Assembly: GCF_000743715.1 (NCBI RefSeq)
Contig: NZ_JQEY01000024.1
Span: forward strand, 1-37,849
Reading direction: 5' to 3'
Length of the DNA: 37,849 nucleotides
Origin: Palleronia rufa
GTDB taxonomy: Bacteria > Pseudomonadota > Alphaproteobacteria > Rhodobacterales > Rhodobacteraceae
A program made the translations under genes and the position numbers. Position 1 is the first letter of the stretch. Each line of letters starts with the position of its first letter. Of the stretch, positions 24,227 to 35,097 are shown piece after piece. The notes under the pieces are model-generated. The model worked only from the letters and a program-made list of their open reading frames with translations, had not been told where the DNA came from and did not search any database.

Positions 24227-25566
24227 GTCCGCCCAAACCGCCGTCACGACCGGACCGCGTGTCGTTCTGGCGTTATCTGAGGCTGTTTCGCGCCGACATC
24301 CTTTCGGCCCAGCCCGAGCGGCTCTATCGCGCCTGGATGGCGGAATTCCGCACGCCGTTCCTGCGCTCCTTCATGGTCAACGACCCGGATCTGGTCCGGC
24401 TGGTGCTGCGCGACCGGCCGATGGATTTTCCCAAGTCCGACCGTGTGTCGGAAGGGCTGCGCCCGCTTCTGGGCCGGTCGGTGTTCCTGACCAACGGCGC
24501 GGAGTGGCAGCGCCAGCGCCGCCTGATCGACCCCGCCTTCGACGGCGGACGCCTGCGCGACACCTTTCCCGCGATGCTGGCCGCGGCCCGCGCCATGGCC
24601 GACCGCATGTCGCCCGGTACAATCGACATCGAGCCGGAAGCCAGCCATGCCGCGGCGGACGTGATCTTCCGCGCGCTCTTCTCTCTGCCGATTAACGATC
24701 GCGTCGCCCGCGCGGTGTTCGATGAGTTCCGCAGTTTCCAGCGCAGTCAACCGATCCTCAACCTGGCCGCTTTCGTGCCGCTGCCGCGCTGGATGCCGCG
24801 CCTGCACCGCGCCGGGGCCCGCCGTGCGGCCCGGCGTATCCGCGCGCTGATAGACGATCTCGTGACCGAGCGGCTGGCACGGATCGCCAGCGGCGACGCA
24901 CCTGAGGATCTGGCCACCAAGATCCTGACCGCAACGGACCCCGAAACCGGCGATACGTTCGACGCCGCGGAGATGGTCGACCAGGTGGCGATCTTCTTTC
25001 TGGCCGGGCACGAGACCTCTGCCTCGGCCTTCGGCTGGACGCTGTACCTTCTGGCCACACATCCCGAATGGCAGGATCGCGCGGCCGCGGAAGCCCGCGA
25101 TTTCATGGCCGCGCCGACCTTTACCGGCCTCTCCGGCCTCAAGATCACGCGCGACGTGTTCCGCGAGGCGCTGAGGCTCTATCCCCCCGTTCCGATGATG
25201 GTCCGGCAGGCGACCCGGGCAGAGCCGTTGCGCGACCGGGTGTCCGATCCGGGCGACACGGTGGTGCTCAGCCCGTGGCACCTGCATCGCCAGACCCGGA
25301 TATGGGAGGACCCGGACGCGTTCGACCCGGCCCGCTGGCAGACCGAGGCGGGCCGCCGGTCCGCGCGCCGGGCCTATATCCCGTTCTCCGCCGGTCCGCG
25401 CGTCTGCACCGGCGCGGGCTTCGCCATGGCCGAGGGGGTCATCCTGCTGGCGGCGTTCCTCGACCGCTTTGCCGTGGCGCCGGTGGCCGGGCGGATCCCG
25501 GAACCTGTCGCCCATCTCACGGTGCGGGCGAAACACGGCATCCATCTGACGCTGCTGCCGCGCTGA
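24223..25566 (+). CDS. Cytochrome P450
   Basis: A 447-aa soluble-type heme monooxygenase. The I-helix oxygen-activation motif is AGHETSAS (A261-T265), the K-helix is FREALRLYPP (ExxR), and the heme loop is FSAGPRVCTGAGFA with the iron ligand Cys395. An early HAAADVIFRALF segment also fits the family. There is no N-terminal membrane anchor; the protein presumably needs a separate ferredoxin and reductase, which are not in the window. It overlaps the upstream hydrolase gene as ATGA. It is convergent with the acylase gene, with 28 bp between stops. The substrate is unknown; the hydrophobic partner suggests a fatty or ester substrate, which is only inference. Confidence 0.95.
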   Translation: MSPPKPPSRPDRVSFWRYLRLFRADILSAQPERLYRAWMAEFRTPFLRSFMVNDPDLVRLVLRDRPMDFPKSDRVSEGLRPLLGRSVFLTNGAEWQRQRRLIDPAFDGGRLRDTFPAMLAAARAMADRMSPGTIDIEPEASHAAADVIFRALFSLPINDRVARAVFDEFRSFQRSQPILNLAAFVPLPRWMPRLHRAGARRAARRIRALIDDLVTERLARIASGDAPEDLATKILTATDPETGDTFDAAEMVDQVAIFFLAGHETSASAFGWTLYLLATHPEWQDRAAAEARDFMAAPTFTGLSGLKITRDVFREALRLYPPVPMMVRQATRAEPLRDRVSDPGDTVVLSPWHLHRQTRIWEDPDAFDPARWQTEAGRRSARRAYIPFSAGPRVCTGAGFAMAEGVILLAAFLDRFAVAPVAGRIPEPVAHLTVRAKHGIHLTLLPR

Positions 25567-25594
25567 CATCGGTCCCTTTTCCGGAACCTTCCGT

Positions 25595-28069
25595 CTAGCG
25601 CGCCGGGGTCAGCCTGGTCACGCCCACGGCACCTGCTCTTGCCAGCTCCGGATCGAGCGACATGGGAATGTATTCCCCCCGGCGCCAGAGCTCTCCCAGG
25701 TCGTCGTAGTAACGGCTGAGCGGGTGGCCCGACTGACCGGTCGAGATGATGAACACCGACGAGTCGGGGTCGGCGAAATCGTAGACGCCCCGATATCCCG
25801 CCCCATGGACGTTGGTGAACGGGTCCGGATCGGTCCCTTTGGTAAGGCCGCGCATGAGCGTGTTGTCGCCGCCGCTCGTGGACTGACGGATGTTGACGAA
25901 CCAGCCGAGACCCGGGACATCCCCCAGTGCGGTGTGCTTTTGAACGGCCTCATGCGCGTCGCCCCAGCGCAGGGACTCCAGTGCCGTGCCGTATTCTTCG
26001 GAGATCCAGACCAGCGCATCGTCGAGCGCGTAGCGGGCCATGTCGGCGCAGCTCTCCTCTCGCGCCGACTGACGCACGTCGCACCATGCCGCGGCGCCGT
26101 CGATATTGCGGAAGACCCTCTCGACGAACAGCGGCTCCAGGCGAACGAATTCCTCGGCCAGGGGGCCCAGCTCATCCTCTATCAGGCGGGCCTGCAACGC
26201 GCGCATCCAGGCCGCATAGATCAGCGGTTCGGGCAGATGCTCGTTCATCTCTCCGTTCCAGCCCGCCAGAAGCTCCAGTGCCCGCTGGCGAAGGCGATCG
26301 GGCGTGCCCTCCGGCGCCGCCTCTCCGGTGAACCACAGATCCGCGCCGACCAGCGGCAGAAGCGACCGCGCGGTGTAGCTGACGGTATCGAGCTGCGCTT
26401 CCATGAAGCTTTCGCGGGTGTGGACCTCTCGCCCCTGCATCAGCCGCCGCCAGCGCTGGACGCGCTGGGTGTCACCCCAGAGATAGGACATGTGGAGCGG
26501 GAAGGGCCGGTCGATGATCTTGTTGTTGGTGTTCCCGACGATGCCGCCCTCTGGCGACACGAATTCCGGGTTCAGCGCATACGGCAGGCGGCCGTCCCAG
26601 CGGTTTTCCTCGATCCAGCCGGGGCTGGGCATCCGCCCCTTGGACTGGTGGCCGTCGCGGCGCCGGGGCAGGGCGCCGATGGTCTTCATCGCGACGGTCT
26701 GCCCGTCTGCCAGCGTCAGGTTCTGGGAGGGCGCGACGTAGCGCTCCGACACCTCGATCACCTCCCCCACGGACCCGGCGCCCATCAGCGCCATGGCCGC
26801 GCTGATAGAGGTATCCTTGTCCGAAAGGGCGGTCCAGGCCAGGCTGGCGACATGTCCGGGCGGGGTGACGGTCCCCAGGTTCCAGTGCCGTCCGGGCAGC
26901 ACCGGGCCGTTGTCGGTCCAGCGCAGCGTCAGCGTCAGATCCTCCGCGTCCTTGACCTTCACGATGGAGGTGCGGCTGCGCATCCTCTTGTAGCCGTCGG
27001 GGGTCAGGACCTCCTGCCGGTTCTCCGGGTTGAGCTTTTCGATATAGACGTCCTGATCGTCGGCGTAGGAAGAGGTCAGCCCCCAGCCCAGACGATCCGA
27101 CCGGCCGGTCAGGACCGCCGGGATGCCCGGGATCGTCCCGCCGATGACGCCGCCCGACGCCAGTTCCAGCCGCGCCAGGTACCAGATCGAGGGGGCCGTC
27201 AGCGGCAGGTGCGGGTCGTTGGCCAGAAGCGTGCCGCCGGAGGCCGATCGCGACGGCGCGGCAGCCCAGGCATTGGAGGCGCCCGCAAGACCGCGGGCCC
27301 GCACCGGCGACAGCGGATCGGGCGCGGCATCCGGTACCGCGCGCGCATGGCGCAAGCTCCGTGTTCCGGGCATGAGATCGGCGTAGCGGGGCAGGGCGGC
27401 GATCCCGTCGCCCGGCGCGTCCGGCAGGATGTCCTTGAGCCGCGCGTCGTTGTCGAGCGACAGGGACACCCTGGCGCGAAGGACCTCCTCGCCCACATGG
27501 GCCGAGAGTTGCAGCGCCATGAGCTTGACGATGGCGATGGAATCGGCCGGCTGCCAGGGGGCGATGGCGGGGCTGAACAGCCAGAACTCCGGCGCGCCGC
27601 GGCCGCGGGCGCCGCGGTTGACCTCATCCAGCCAGGCGTTGACGCCGGCGGAATAGGCCTCCAGCGCGGCGCGGGTGCCGTCGTCCTGGGCCGACACGGA
27701 CCGGACCGAGAGATTGTAGATGTCGAGCCGGCGCATCAACTCATCCGTGCGCGCGGTCCTTGCCCCGAAGATCTCGGACAGGCGGCCCTGCGCGGTCCGC
27801 CGCATCAGCGTCATCTGCCACAGACGGTCCTGGGCCTGGGCGTAGCCGAGACCGAAGAACACGTCCTCGTCCGACGCGCCGAAGATATGGGGCACGTTGG
27901 CATTGTCGCGCACGATCTCCAGCGGCGCGGTGATGCCCGCGACGGACACCGTTTCGGAGTAGTCCGGCAGCGAGCGCGTCATGAACCAGTAGGCGATTGC
28001 AAGGGTCACGGCGGCAAGGGCGGCAAGACCGAGGAACAGGCGGGTGAGCCAGCGGAATATGGTGGCCAT
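25595..28069 (-). CDS. Penicillin acylase family (Ntn) hydrolase
   Basis: An 824-aa precursor of the penicillin/AHL acylase family, which cleaves amide bonds after autocatalytic maturation. An N-terminal hydrophobic segment (about 10-29) is a signal peptide or anchor, so the enzyme is periplasmic. The alpha part shows RDNANVPHIFGASDEDVFFGLGYAQAQDRLWQM (about 54-86). Maturation would expose Ser265 in LAGASNAWA as the beta-chain N-terminal nucleophile, followed by LLANDPHLPLTAPSIWYLARL. NTNNKI and the late GDNTLMRG also fit. Length is usual. The natural substrate could be N-acyl homoserine lactones or other amides; sequence reading does not decide. It is divergent from the dehydrogenase gene with 82 bp between them. 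Confidence 0.93.
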   Translation of the reverse strand: MATIFRWLTRLFLGLAALAAVTLAIAYWFMTRSLPDYSETVSVAGITAPLEIVRDNANVPHIFGASDEDVFFGLGYAQAQDRLWQMTLMRRTAQGRLSEIFGARTARTDELMRRLDIYNLSVRSVSAQDDGTRAALEAYSAGVNAWLDEVNRGARGRGAPEFWLFSPAIAPWQPADSIAIVKLMALQLSAHVGEEVLRARVSLSLDNDARLKDILPDAPGDGIAALPRYADLMPGTRSLRHARAVPDAAPDPLSPVRARGLAGASNAWAAAPSRSASGGTLLANDPHLPLTAPSIWYLARLELASGGVIGGTIPGIPAVLTGRSDRLGWGLTSSYADDQDVYIEKLNPENRQEVLTPDGYKRMRSRTSIVKVKDAEDLTLTLRWTDNGPVLPGRHWNLGTVTPPGHVASLAWTALSDKDTSISAAMALMGAGSVGEVIEVSERYVAPSQNLTLADGQTVAMKTIGALPRRRDGHQSKGRMPSPGWIEENRWDGRLPYALNPEFVSPEGGIVGNTNNKIIDRPFPLHMSYLWGDTQRVQRWRRLMQGREVHTRESFMEAQLDTVSYTARSLLPLVGADLWFTGEAAPEGTPDRLRQRALELLAGWNGEMNEHLPEPLIYAAWMRALQARLIEDELGPLAEEFVRLEPLFVERVFRNIDGAAAWCDVRQSAREESCADMARYALDDALVWISEEYGTALESLRWGDAHEAVQKHTALGDVPGLGWFVNIRQSTSGGDNTLMRGLTKGTDPDPFTNVHGAGYRGVYDFADPDSSVFIISTGQSGHPLSRYYDDLGELWRRGEYIPMSLDPELARAGAVGVTRLTPAR

Positions 28070-28151
28070 GTCTCTCTCGGGTCGCGCCGGTTGACCGGCG
28101 GTGGAACGCGGTTAGACCGTGCTTAGTCAATCGGCACGTGGAGGTGAAGTC

Positions 28152-29024
28152 ATGGCGAAGGTCGCGTTCTTGGGATTGGGTGTGATGGGGTATCCGATGG
28201 CCGGGCATCTGCAGGCGGCGGGGCATGGGGTGACGGTCTACAACCGCACCAGGCAGAAGGCCGCGGACTGGGTGGCCGAGCATGGGGGCGCCGCGGCCGA
28301 CACGCCGGCCGAAGCCGCGCGGGATGCCGCGATCGTGTTCTGCTGCGTCGGCGATGACGACGACTTGCGCGCGGTCTGCCTGGGGTCGGACGGCGCGTTC
28401 GCCGGGCTGGCGGAGGGCGCCGTCTTCGTGGACCACACCACCGTGTCGGCGATGGTGACGCGAGAGCTGGCGGCCGAAGCGGAGGCGGTCGGCGGGGCCT
28501 ACGTCGACGCGCCGATCTCCGGCGGGCAGGCCGGCGCAGAGACCGGAGCGCTGTCGATCATGTGCGGGGGCGCGCAGGCGGCCTATGACACCGCTGAGCC
28601 GGTGATGGACGCCTATGCCCGGATCTGCCGCCGGATCGGGGATACCGGCGCGGGACAGACCGCCAAGATGTGCAACCAGATCGCCATCGCCGGGCTGGTC
28701 CAGGGCCTGTCAGAGGCGCTGAATTTCGCGGAGAAGGCGGGTCTGGACGGCCATGCGGTGGTCGAGGTGATCAGCCAGGGCGCGGCGGGATCCTGGCAGA
28801 TGGCCAACCGCCATGAGACGATGCTGGATGGCGCGTTCGATCATGGCTTCGCGGTGGACTGGATGCGAAAGGATCTGGGGATCTGTCTGCGGACCGGCGA
28901 CGAGATCGGCGCGTCGCTGCCGGTGACGGCCCTTGTCGATCAGTTCTACAAGGACGTTCAGGCGATGGGCGGCGGCCGGTGGGATACCTCTGCGCTGATC
29001 GCGCGGCTGCGTCGTCTGGGCTAA
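28152..29024 (+). CDS. NAD(P)-dependent beta-hydroxyacid dehydrogenase
   Basis: A 290-aa member of the 3-hydroxyisobutyrate/6-phosphogluconate dehydrogenase family. The Rossmann loop is FLGLGVMGYPMAGHL (6-20), with Asn31-Arg32 after the second strand suggesting NADPH or NADH use. The substrate-binding signature VDAPISGGQAGAETG (118-132) and the catalytic Lys172 and Asn176 in GAGQTAKMCNQ are present. Likely substrates are 3-hydroxyisobutyrate, tartronate semialdehyde or similar short beta-hydroxyacids; no valine-degradation gene is near to decide. ATG 28152 is preceded by GAGGTGAA as ribosome site; an in-frame start 11 codons upstream lacks one. It is the last intact gene before the relic region. 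Confidence 0.93.
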   Translation: MAKVAFLGLGVMGYPMAGHLQAAGHGVTVYNRTRQKAADWVAEHGGAAADTPAEAARDAAIVFCCVGDDDDLRAVCLGSDGAFAGLAEGAVFVDHTTVSAMVTRELAAEAEAVGGAYVDAPISGGQAGAETGALSIMCGGAQAAYDTAEPVMDAYARICRRIGDTGAGQTAKMCNQIAIAGLVQGLSEALNFAEKAGLDGHAVVEVISQGAAGSWQMANRHETMLDGAFDHGFAVDWMRKDLGICLRTGDEIGASLPVTALVDQFYKDVQAMGGGRWDTSALIARLRRLG

Positions 29025-29385
29025 GCGGCCGTTCGCGGCGCCGCCCCCCCCCCCGCCCGATGCCGTGGATCGGGACGGGCCGGCAGACGGTTCGGGCCTG
29101 TCCGCTTCGCTTGCTTTGGCCGTGCGTGTTCGCCAGGCGGGGCAGGTCCGGCCCGAAGCCGTCAGGCGTTCGAAACCGGCTCGCGGCCAGTGACCGGAAG
29201 CACGGGTTCTGTGAACGCCATCATTCACGGAGCCGGAACACATCGAAGGACCGGTTCGAGCCGATTTCCCGCTGGTTCGGTGTGTTTTTGCGATCAACCG
29301 CGTTGCGTGCTGCTTGGCGGGCCGTGCTTGTCCGGCCGTTCCATCCTGCGCCGGGCGTCATCAGCTTGAGTATCGCGGGTCACTG
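29025..29385. other. Intergenic stretch without recognised genes
   Basis: No coding signal is convincing. A run of 13 C at about 29044-29055 lies just after the dehydrogenase. The rest resembles the decayed DNA at the left end of the window. Confidence 0.4.
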
Positions 29386-30271
29386 GGGACCTTATTGCGC
29401 AAAGCGGGTGAAGCTCGGGAGCCCCCTTCGCCCGGACGCACTATCCCACGCTCCGTGGCAGGTGTTCCGGGCGCGGTGCAGCCGTTCAGCACGGCGGCGC
29501 GGGCCTGGGGTTCGGCACCCTGGCGATGGACGTCGCGTGCCACGCGCCTCTGCCCCGGCAGTTTGGCGCAATGCATCTTCATCTCGGCACGGCGCGGCTT
29601 CGGCGTTGGTCTCCGCTCCATCTTCGCCGGATCGCGCGACCGAGATGTTTCGATGCGCGAGGGGCCCCGTTCCGGGCGATAGCACCCGCGGTCGATGGCG
29701 TTCACGGCTTGGCGTTCCTGCGCGGCGGCGGTGAGGGCATGACTGCCATCGGTCCGAAGGGATGCCCGAGCGCATCGGCGCCTCGGTCGGCGGTGGCGTC
29801 GTGGCAGCCGCGCGTGTCACAGGCGCCGTCCGCCGTGACCGGGCCGATCTCCACATCGGCTGGGGATCTGGCCGAGCAACTCGGATGGGCGCATCGCCGA
29901 CGTTGCTGCCGGTGATCTCGATGGCCCGGATCTCCAGCGTCCGTTCGTGTGGATCTGGCGCCACGGACGGCGTGTCGCGCCCCTATGCTTGCGGGCCGTG
30001 CGTCGGGCTTGCGCGGCCGCACTGCGGCCACGATCCTTTTGCCCCTGCGGGCCGCGCGGATCGCCATGAAGCCACGCCGCTTCGGCGCCTGGCTGCAGGC
30101 CGGCCGGTTCCCGGTCCTGTGGCGCGGCGGGACGGGCTCAATCCTGCAGACCAGCTACCACGCTGGAGTCACGAGATGACTCCCCCACCCGGACCTTTGC
30201 GCGACAAAGCCATTCCCTCACGTAAGCCGATACGCTTAGAATTGCTTGAAACAAATTTGCGCAATTGAATT
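29386..30271. mobile_element. Decayed IS5-family element
   Basis: Transposase remnants on the minus strand lie between two inverted copies of ATTGCGCAAA: ATTGCGCAAA at 29394-29403 and TTTGCGCAAT at 30256-30265. The left copy continues outward as GGGACCTT, which resembles the TTTGTTGCACAAAT-type ends of IS5-family elements. The distance, about 0.87 kb, suits a one-gene IS5-family (IS427-like) element. The right end lies just before the ribosome site of the exported peptidoglycan-binding gene at 30285. Boundaries are approximate because the 10-mer is itself nearly palindromic. Confidence 0.6.
29451..29999 (-). pseudogene. IS5-family transposase remnant
   Basis: Three frames on the minus strand carry stretches of an IS5-type DDE transposase in the right order: ARKHRGATRRPWRQIH then TLEIRAIEITGSNVGDAP (about 29890-29999), PADVEIGPVTADGACDTRGCHDATADRGADA (in a second frame), RRNAKP, and KMHCAKLPGQRRVARD followed by AVLNGCTAPGTPATE (29451-29588). 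The catalytic Asp of VTADGA remains, but frameshifts, a foreign patch between DRGADA and PRRNAKP, and many substitutions show it is dead. The N-terminal third is not recognisable. Confidence 0.78.
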
Positions 30272-30284
30272 GGAGGGGAGTCCG

Positions 30285-33200
30285 ATGATTTCCATGCGTG
30301 GTCTTGCCACCGCTTGCGGCATTGTCTCCTTGTCGATCGCGGGGGTTTTTGCGCCCGCATTTCCCGCCGCGGCACAGTCGGACGAGCTGAAGCGCGCGCT
30401 CATCGGGCTGGGCGTGCAGGCCATCACCGGCGGGCTGTCACGGCAGCCGACCGCCCAACAGCCGAACCGGGCGGCGCCGGCAGCGCAATCGGGCAGAGGC
30501 GTTTCGGGTGGGTCCGCCCGGTCGGCAGGGCAACGGCAGGATCGGGCAGAGCCCACCGTTTCGCCCGCCATGCGCGCCGCCATGGCGACGCAGCGGGACC
30601 TCAACCTGCTCGGGTTCGATGCTGGCCCTGTCGACGGCAAACCGGGGCGCAGGACGGTCGCGGCGATCCGGGCATGGCAGGGCAGCCGCGGGCTGCCGCG
30701 CACCGGAAATCTGAACCGTGTGCAGAGGACCGCCCTTGCCGCGGAGGCGGCGCAGGCCTCCGGCAATCCGCGAAAGGCCCGTACGGCGCAGGTGCGCGAA
30801 AGCCAGGTATACCTTGCCGAACTGGGCTACGATCCGGGTCCGGCGGACGGGGACTGGGGGCCGCGGACGCAACGGGCGCTGGATGCGTTTCGACGCGACA
30901 CCGGGCTGACGGCGGCGGGTGGACCGATTGCGCCCGCGGAAACGGCGGCTCTGTTTCGCCGGATCCACGGAGCGACGTCGCTGGCGGCGGCGCAGGGGTC
31001 CTCCGTCATCGCACCGGCACCGACGGGGCCAAGCTTTGACTGTGGCCGGGCGTCCCTGCCCGCCGAGTTCGCCATTTGCGGCTCCGACCGGCTGGCCGCG
31101 CTGGATCGGTCCCTGGCCGAGGCTTGGCGGCAGTCGGACAAGAGCGGCGTTCCCGAAGAGCGGGCGCGCCAGTCCGCCTGGCTCGCCGAGCGCGATGCCT
31201 GTCAGGCCGATGGGGACTGCCTTGGGACGGCGATGCGCTCCCGGATCGCGGAGCTGGGCGGAACCGTCCCCGCGCTCGCCGCGACGGGGGCGGGGGCCGG
31301 AACCGCGGACCCGGCCGGCGGCGTGCCCGCGATCGCGGCGGGGGACAGGGTCCATGTCGCCCCGCGGGGCATGATGGAGGGCCCGGACGGCTTCATGCGG
31401 CGTCTGGCGCTGCTGGAGGTCCGGCGCGATCCGACCCGTCTCGACGACGATGCGGCCGCGATCGACCAGTTTCGCCGCGCCGACCGGGCGGCCGGGGGCG
31501 CAACGGCATCGCGCCAAGCCGAGCAGGCCTTCCGGGCGATGAACGCCTTGGAGCAGGACGATGTGCGCAGCGCCCTTCGGACCAGAATCCTGGCGGAGGC
31601 AAAAGAGGTCCGGGAGGTGTCCCCGGAAGCGCCGGTCCCGGTGGCGCTCTATCTGCCGGTGACCCCCGGCGCGTTCGAGGAGGGCAGGGGGCTGGAGCTT
31701 GTCGGCGCAGGTGAGGCGACCGTCTCGATCATGCCGCGCGCCTACGGGATGGGCGGCGTCTCCGTCCGGGTCGCGCTGCCGGCGGCCGATACCGTGCCGA
31801 TGGACCGTGAGGAGGCGAAGGCGTTCATCGACAGGGTCGAGGCCGCACGCAGCGACGGGCAGACCCTGATGCAGGTCGTTTGGGGCCACATCACCCGGAT
31901 CGGGGTGGACGAGAGCGTCGAGAGCTTCGCCACCCAGCGGCGCAACCGCACCGCACTGACGACGTTCGTTATGGAACGGGCGGATCTGCGTCTGGTCCGG
32001 TGGACCACGCAGAGCTTCGACCCCGCGTCACCGGACGCGCCGGCCCTCCATGTCTGGGACACGGGCGGCCGGGCCGCGACCGCCGGTGCGCGCTCCGCGC
32101 TGGAGGTCGCCCGGGATCTGGGGCTGCCGATCGAGGACGGGCGCATGGCGGTGGCGCTCGATCGGCCGGGCGGCGCTGCGGCGGCGTGGACGGAGTTCAC
32201 GGCCCTGGCCCATGTCGGCGACAATCCCGACATCGCGCGCGAGGGCGACCGTTTCGCAGGGATCGCGGCCGTGCTGCTGTCTGATGCCGAAAGGCGCGCC
32301 TTCTTCGGAGATTCGTATTACGCCCAGTACTACGGCAACCAGAGAGCGGACCAGGTGATCCAGCAGCTCTTCTCCGGGGACGCGATGGCGATGTCGCCGG
32401 CGTTGCAGGCTTTCCCGGACGAGTTCGCGCGACAGGATGCCCGGCAGACCTTCTTTGCCCGGTATTATGACCAGATCCTGGCCCGCACCCCGATCTGGCC
32501 TTTGCCGGTTCTGCACCGCGCGCCGGTCCGTGTCGGTGAGTACGACTTCGAGAACGGTTCCTTCGCGCTGAACTACGGGCAGTACGGCGGCCAGACCGGC
32601 GCCGGGGCGGCCTTCCGCGTCGTGCAGCTGCCCGGTCCGGGCATGGTCTCGGCCGAGCGATTCTCGGGCCTGCCGGACGTGCTGGAGATGCCGCCCGACC
32701 AGGCGCGGGTCCTGCGCCAGGCGCTGGAGAGCGGGCAGATCACCCTGGCATGGTGGTCGGAGTTCGACTGGAGCGTGGACCGAAGCGATGTCGAGTCGCG
32801 GTTCGGCACGCTGGAGGGTCTGCGTGGGATGCGTCCGGGGCAAGGGCGGCTGACAAGGATCGGTCTTTTTGCCGGTGCCGATCTTGCCTGGCAGCTCATG
32901 GAGCTCGATCCGGAGACGGTGCTGGTGCCGGTGCCGCAGGAAAGCCCGGACGTCGCGGCCACCGAACCGCAGACCGCGCCGGACGCAGCAGCGCTGGCGT
33001 CGATCGAAAGATCCGACGGGCTGGCAATCCTTGGCGCCGTCGGCAGGCTGACGGGCGGGTCGGACGCCACCTTCGAGACGCTGGCCCGTGCCCAGGCCCC
33101 GGTCATCCAGGCCAATGAATTCGATGAGCCTGCCGCCGTCGCAGCGACGGTGGCCGCGCTGCGCGAGAGTTCGGAAGGACCGCTCTGGCTGGAAGGGGCG

Positions 33201-35095
33201 GTCGAGCTTGGGCGCTACGACCTGGAGGCGGGGACCTTCGCCTTCGAAGTGCCCGACTACCGGTGGAGACAGCGGCAGGGTCACCGTGTCGATCGCCATG
33301 GTCGGCGCGTCCCCCTTCGCCCCCATCGCAGTCGAAGAGGATCTGGCGCGCCGAATCGTCGAGAGCGGCCAGCGGCAGATCTCGATGCTTGCGCTCGTGG
33401 ATCCGGAGGTCGCGACTGCCGCCGGGAACGGGCGCGGACAATACGACCTGCTGGTTCGTCCCAGAGAGGTCATCTTCTTCCGGGACGAGGCCCGGACCGG
33501 CGTTCCGACCGAGATCCTGGCGCGGATCTCCTTCGCGGAGGACAACGAAGCGGCGAGAGCCAGGATGGCGCAGCGATTCGACGCGACCGCTTTCGAAGGC
33601 CTGGAGGAGGCCCGGCTGGAGCTGGACGCGCATGTGTTCGACCTGCTGGCGATCCGGTCGGGCCACCGGCCCGACGGCGCGGAACTGGACGAGATGGCCG
33701 TCGCGGCCTGGCAGCGCAGGTCCGATGGTGCCTCGGAGCCCGGAGCGGCCTTCTTCCAGCCTGACGCACCACGTCCCGACGCGACCTGGCTGGCGCTGCA
33801 TCGCGCGTCGTTCCGATCCTACATGGAGGCCAAGGCGGCCCGCATGGGACCCCGCCTGAGGGCCAGGATCGCGTATCGGGACCGCGCGCCCTGCCGCAGC
33901 ATCGCCGAGCCGCAGGGCCAATACGGCAATCTGCCGGTCATGGAGGCGCTGGGGCAGATGCGCGGCGACATCTCCGAGCTGGGACAGCGGATGCGGGACG
34001 GGACCGGGCCGCTGAAGGTCGCGCGACGATACGCGATCCTTCAGGGCCGTCCGCAAGCGACGCGCGACGCCTGCGCGTACTGGTTCGGCGTGATCGTACT
34101 GCAGGACGCCGTCCACGACGCGCTGACGCGAACCAACGCGGTCGCGAGCGTCGTCGATTTCGAGCTGGACGATCTGTCGCTGGTCGAGGGACGCGCGGAG
34201 ATGCCCGACATGATCCTTCGCGGGAAGTCGGTGGAGACGCGCGTGGAACGCGAAGACGGGGTCCTCGGCATGCCGCTGGAGCCCGCGCCGCAGGCGGAGG
34301 ATGACGTGGATGTGGCAATGCTGCAAACCGCGGAGGCCCGGGAAGGGCGCTCGCCGATCTCCGCCGTGGATCGCCCGCCAAAGACGGTGCCGCCCGCAGA
34401 TGCGGCTTGGCCCGACGCGATCGACCTGGGCGGGGCTGCGGCCAAGCGCGATCTGCTTGGCCTGCGCCCGGGCCAGAGCATCGCCGAGGCGTCCGAGGTC
34501 GCCGACGCGCTGGACGGGATAGAGGCGGTGTTCGTGACCACGATGCCGGACCGATCGTCGGATCCCAGCCAATCGGCCCTGGGCTACCAGAAGATCTATA
34601 TCCGGCGGGGCGGACGCGAGGCGCTGACGATCGCCTCCTACGCGCCCGATGGCGAGGTGGTGGCGATCATGCGGCGCATGGTCGTGCAGGGCGGCACCTT
34701 ACCCTACGACCGGATCGTCGCCGCGCTTGAGGAGAAATACGGAGCTCCGGACCGCAAGGCGCTGGGTGGGATGCTCCGCGGCTGGGCAGCACTGCTTCAC
34801 GCTGCCCTACGGAACGCCGCCCTCGGGCCGGATGCAGCCGACCGACGGGAGCGGCGCGCGGCTGACGGGCGACAGGGCGAGCCCCTGGATGATCGGTCTG
34901 CCGGTGATCTCAGACCAGCTGATGGCCAGCTACGCGGAATGCGGAGAGATCATCGCCTATGCGGAGGAGAAGCCCGCGCAGTGGGGGCATGCGGGATTCA
35001 ACCTCGTCCTGATGGATTTCGAAAGACTCAAGACGGTGAGAGCGGCCCTGTCGCCGGACCCTGATCCGGTGGATGCGTTCGAGATCGAGGTCTAG
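30285..35095 (+). pseudogene. Large exported peptidoglycan-binding/LprI-like protein, broken by two frameshifts
   Basis: The gene would encode about 1,600 residues. It starts at ATG 30285 (GGAGGGGAG ribosome site) with a signal peptide cut after AFPAAA. Two peptidoglycan-binding repeats follow (about 98-150, FDAGPVDGKPGRRTVAAI; about 170-228, YDPGPADGDWGPRTQRAL), then a four-Cys domain like the lysozyme inhibitor LprI/DUF1311 (about 251-325: Cys253, 265, 306, 312). The remaining 1,200 residues are unrecognised. The frame shifts once near 33260-33290 and again near 34780-34800; coding character continues through both, and each shift is equivalent to one extra base. The final frame ends FEIEV at TAG 35095. 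Either a recent pseudogene or assembly errors; the flanking IS relics favour decay. Confidence 0.75.
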
Positions 35096-35097
35096 CT

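Noticed and set aside
25724-28126. 800-codon open frame on the plus strand opposite the acylase gene
   Set aside because: It is an antisense shadow produced by GC-rich third positions; the minus strand encodes a full Ntn hydrolase with all motifs.
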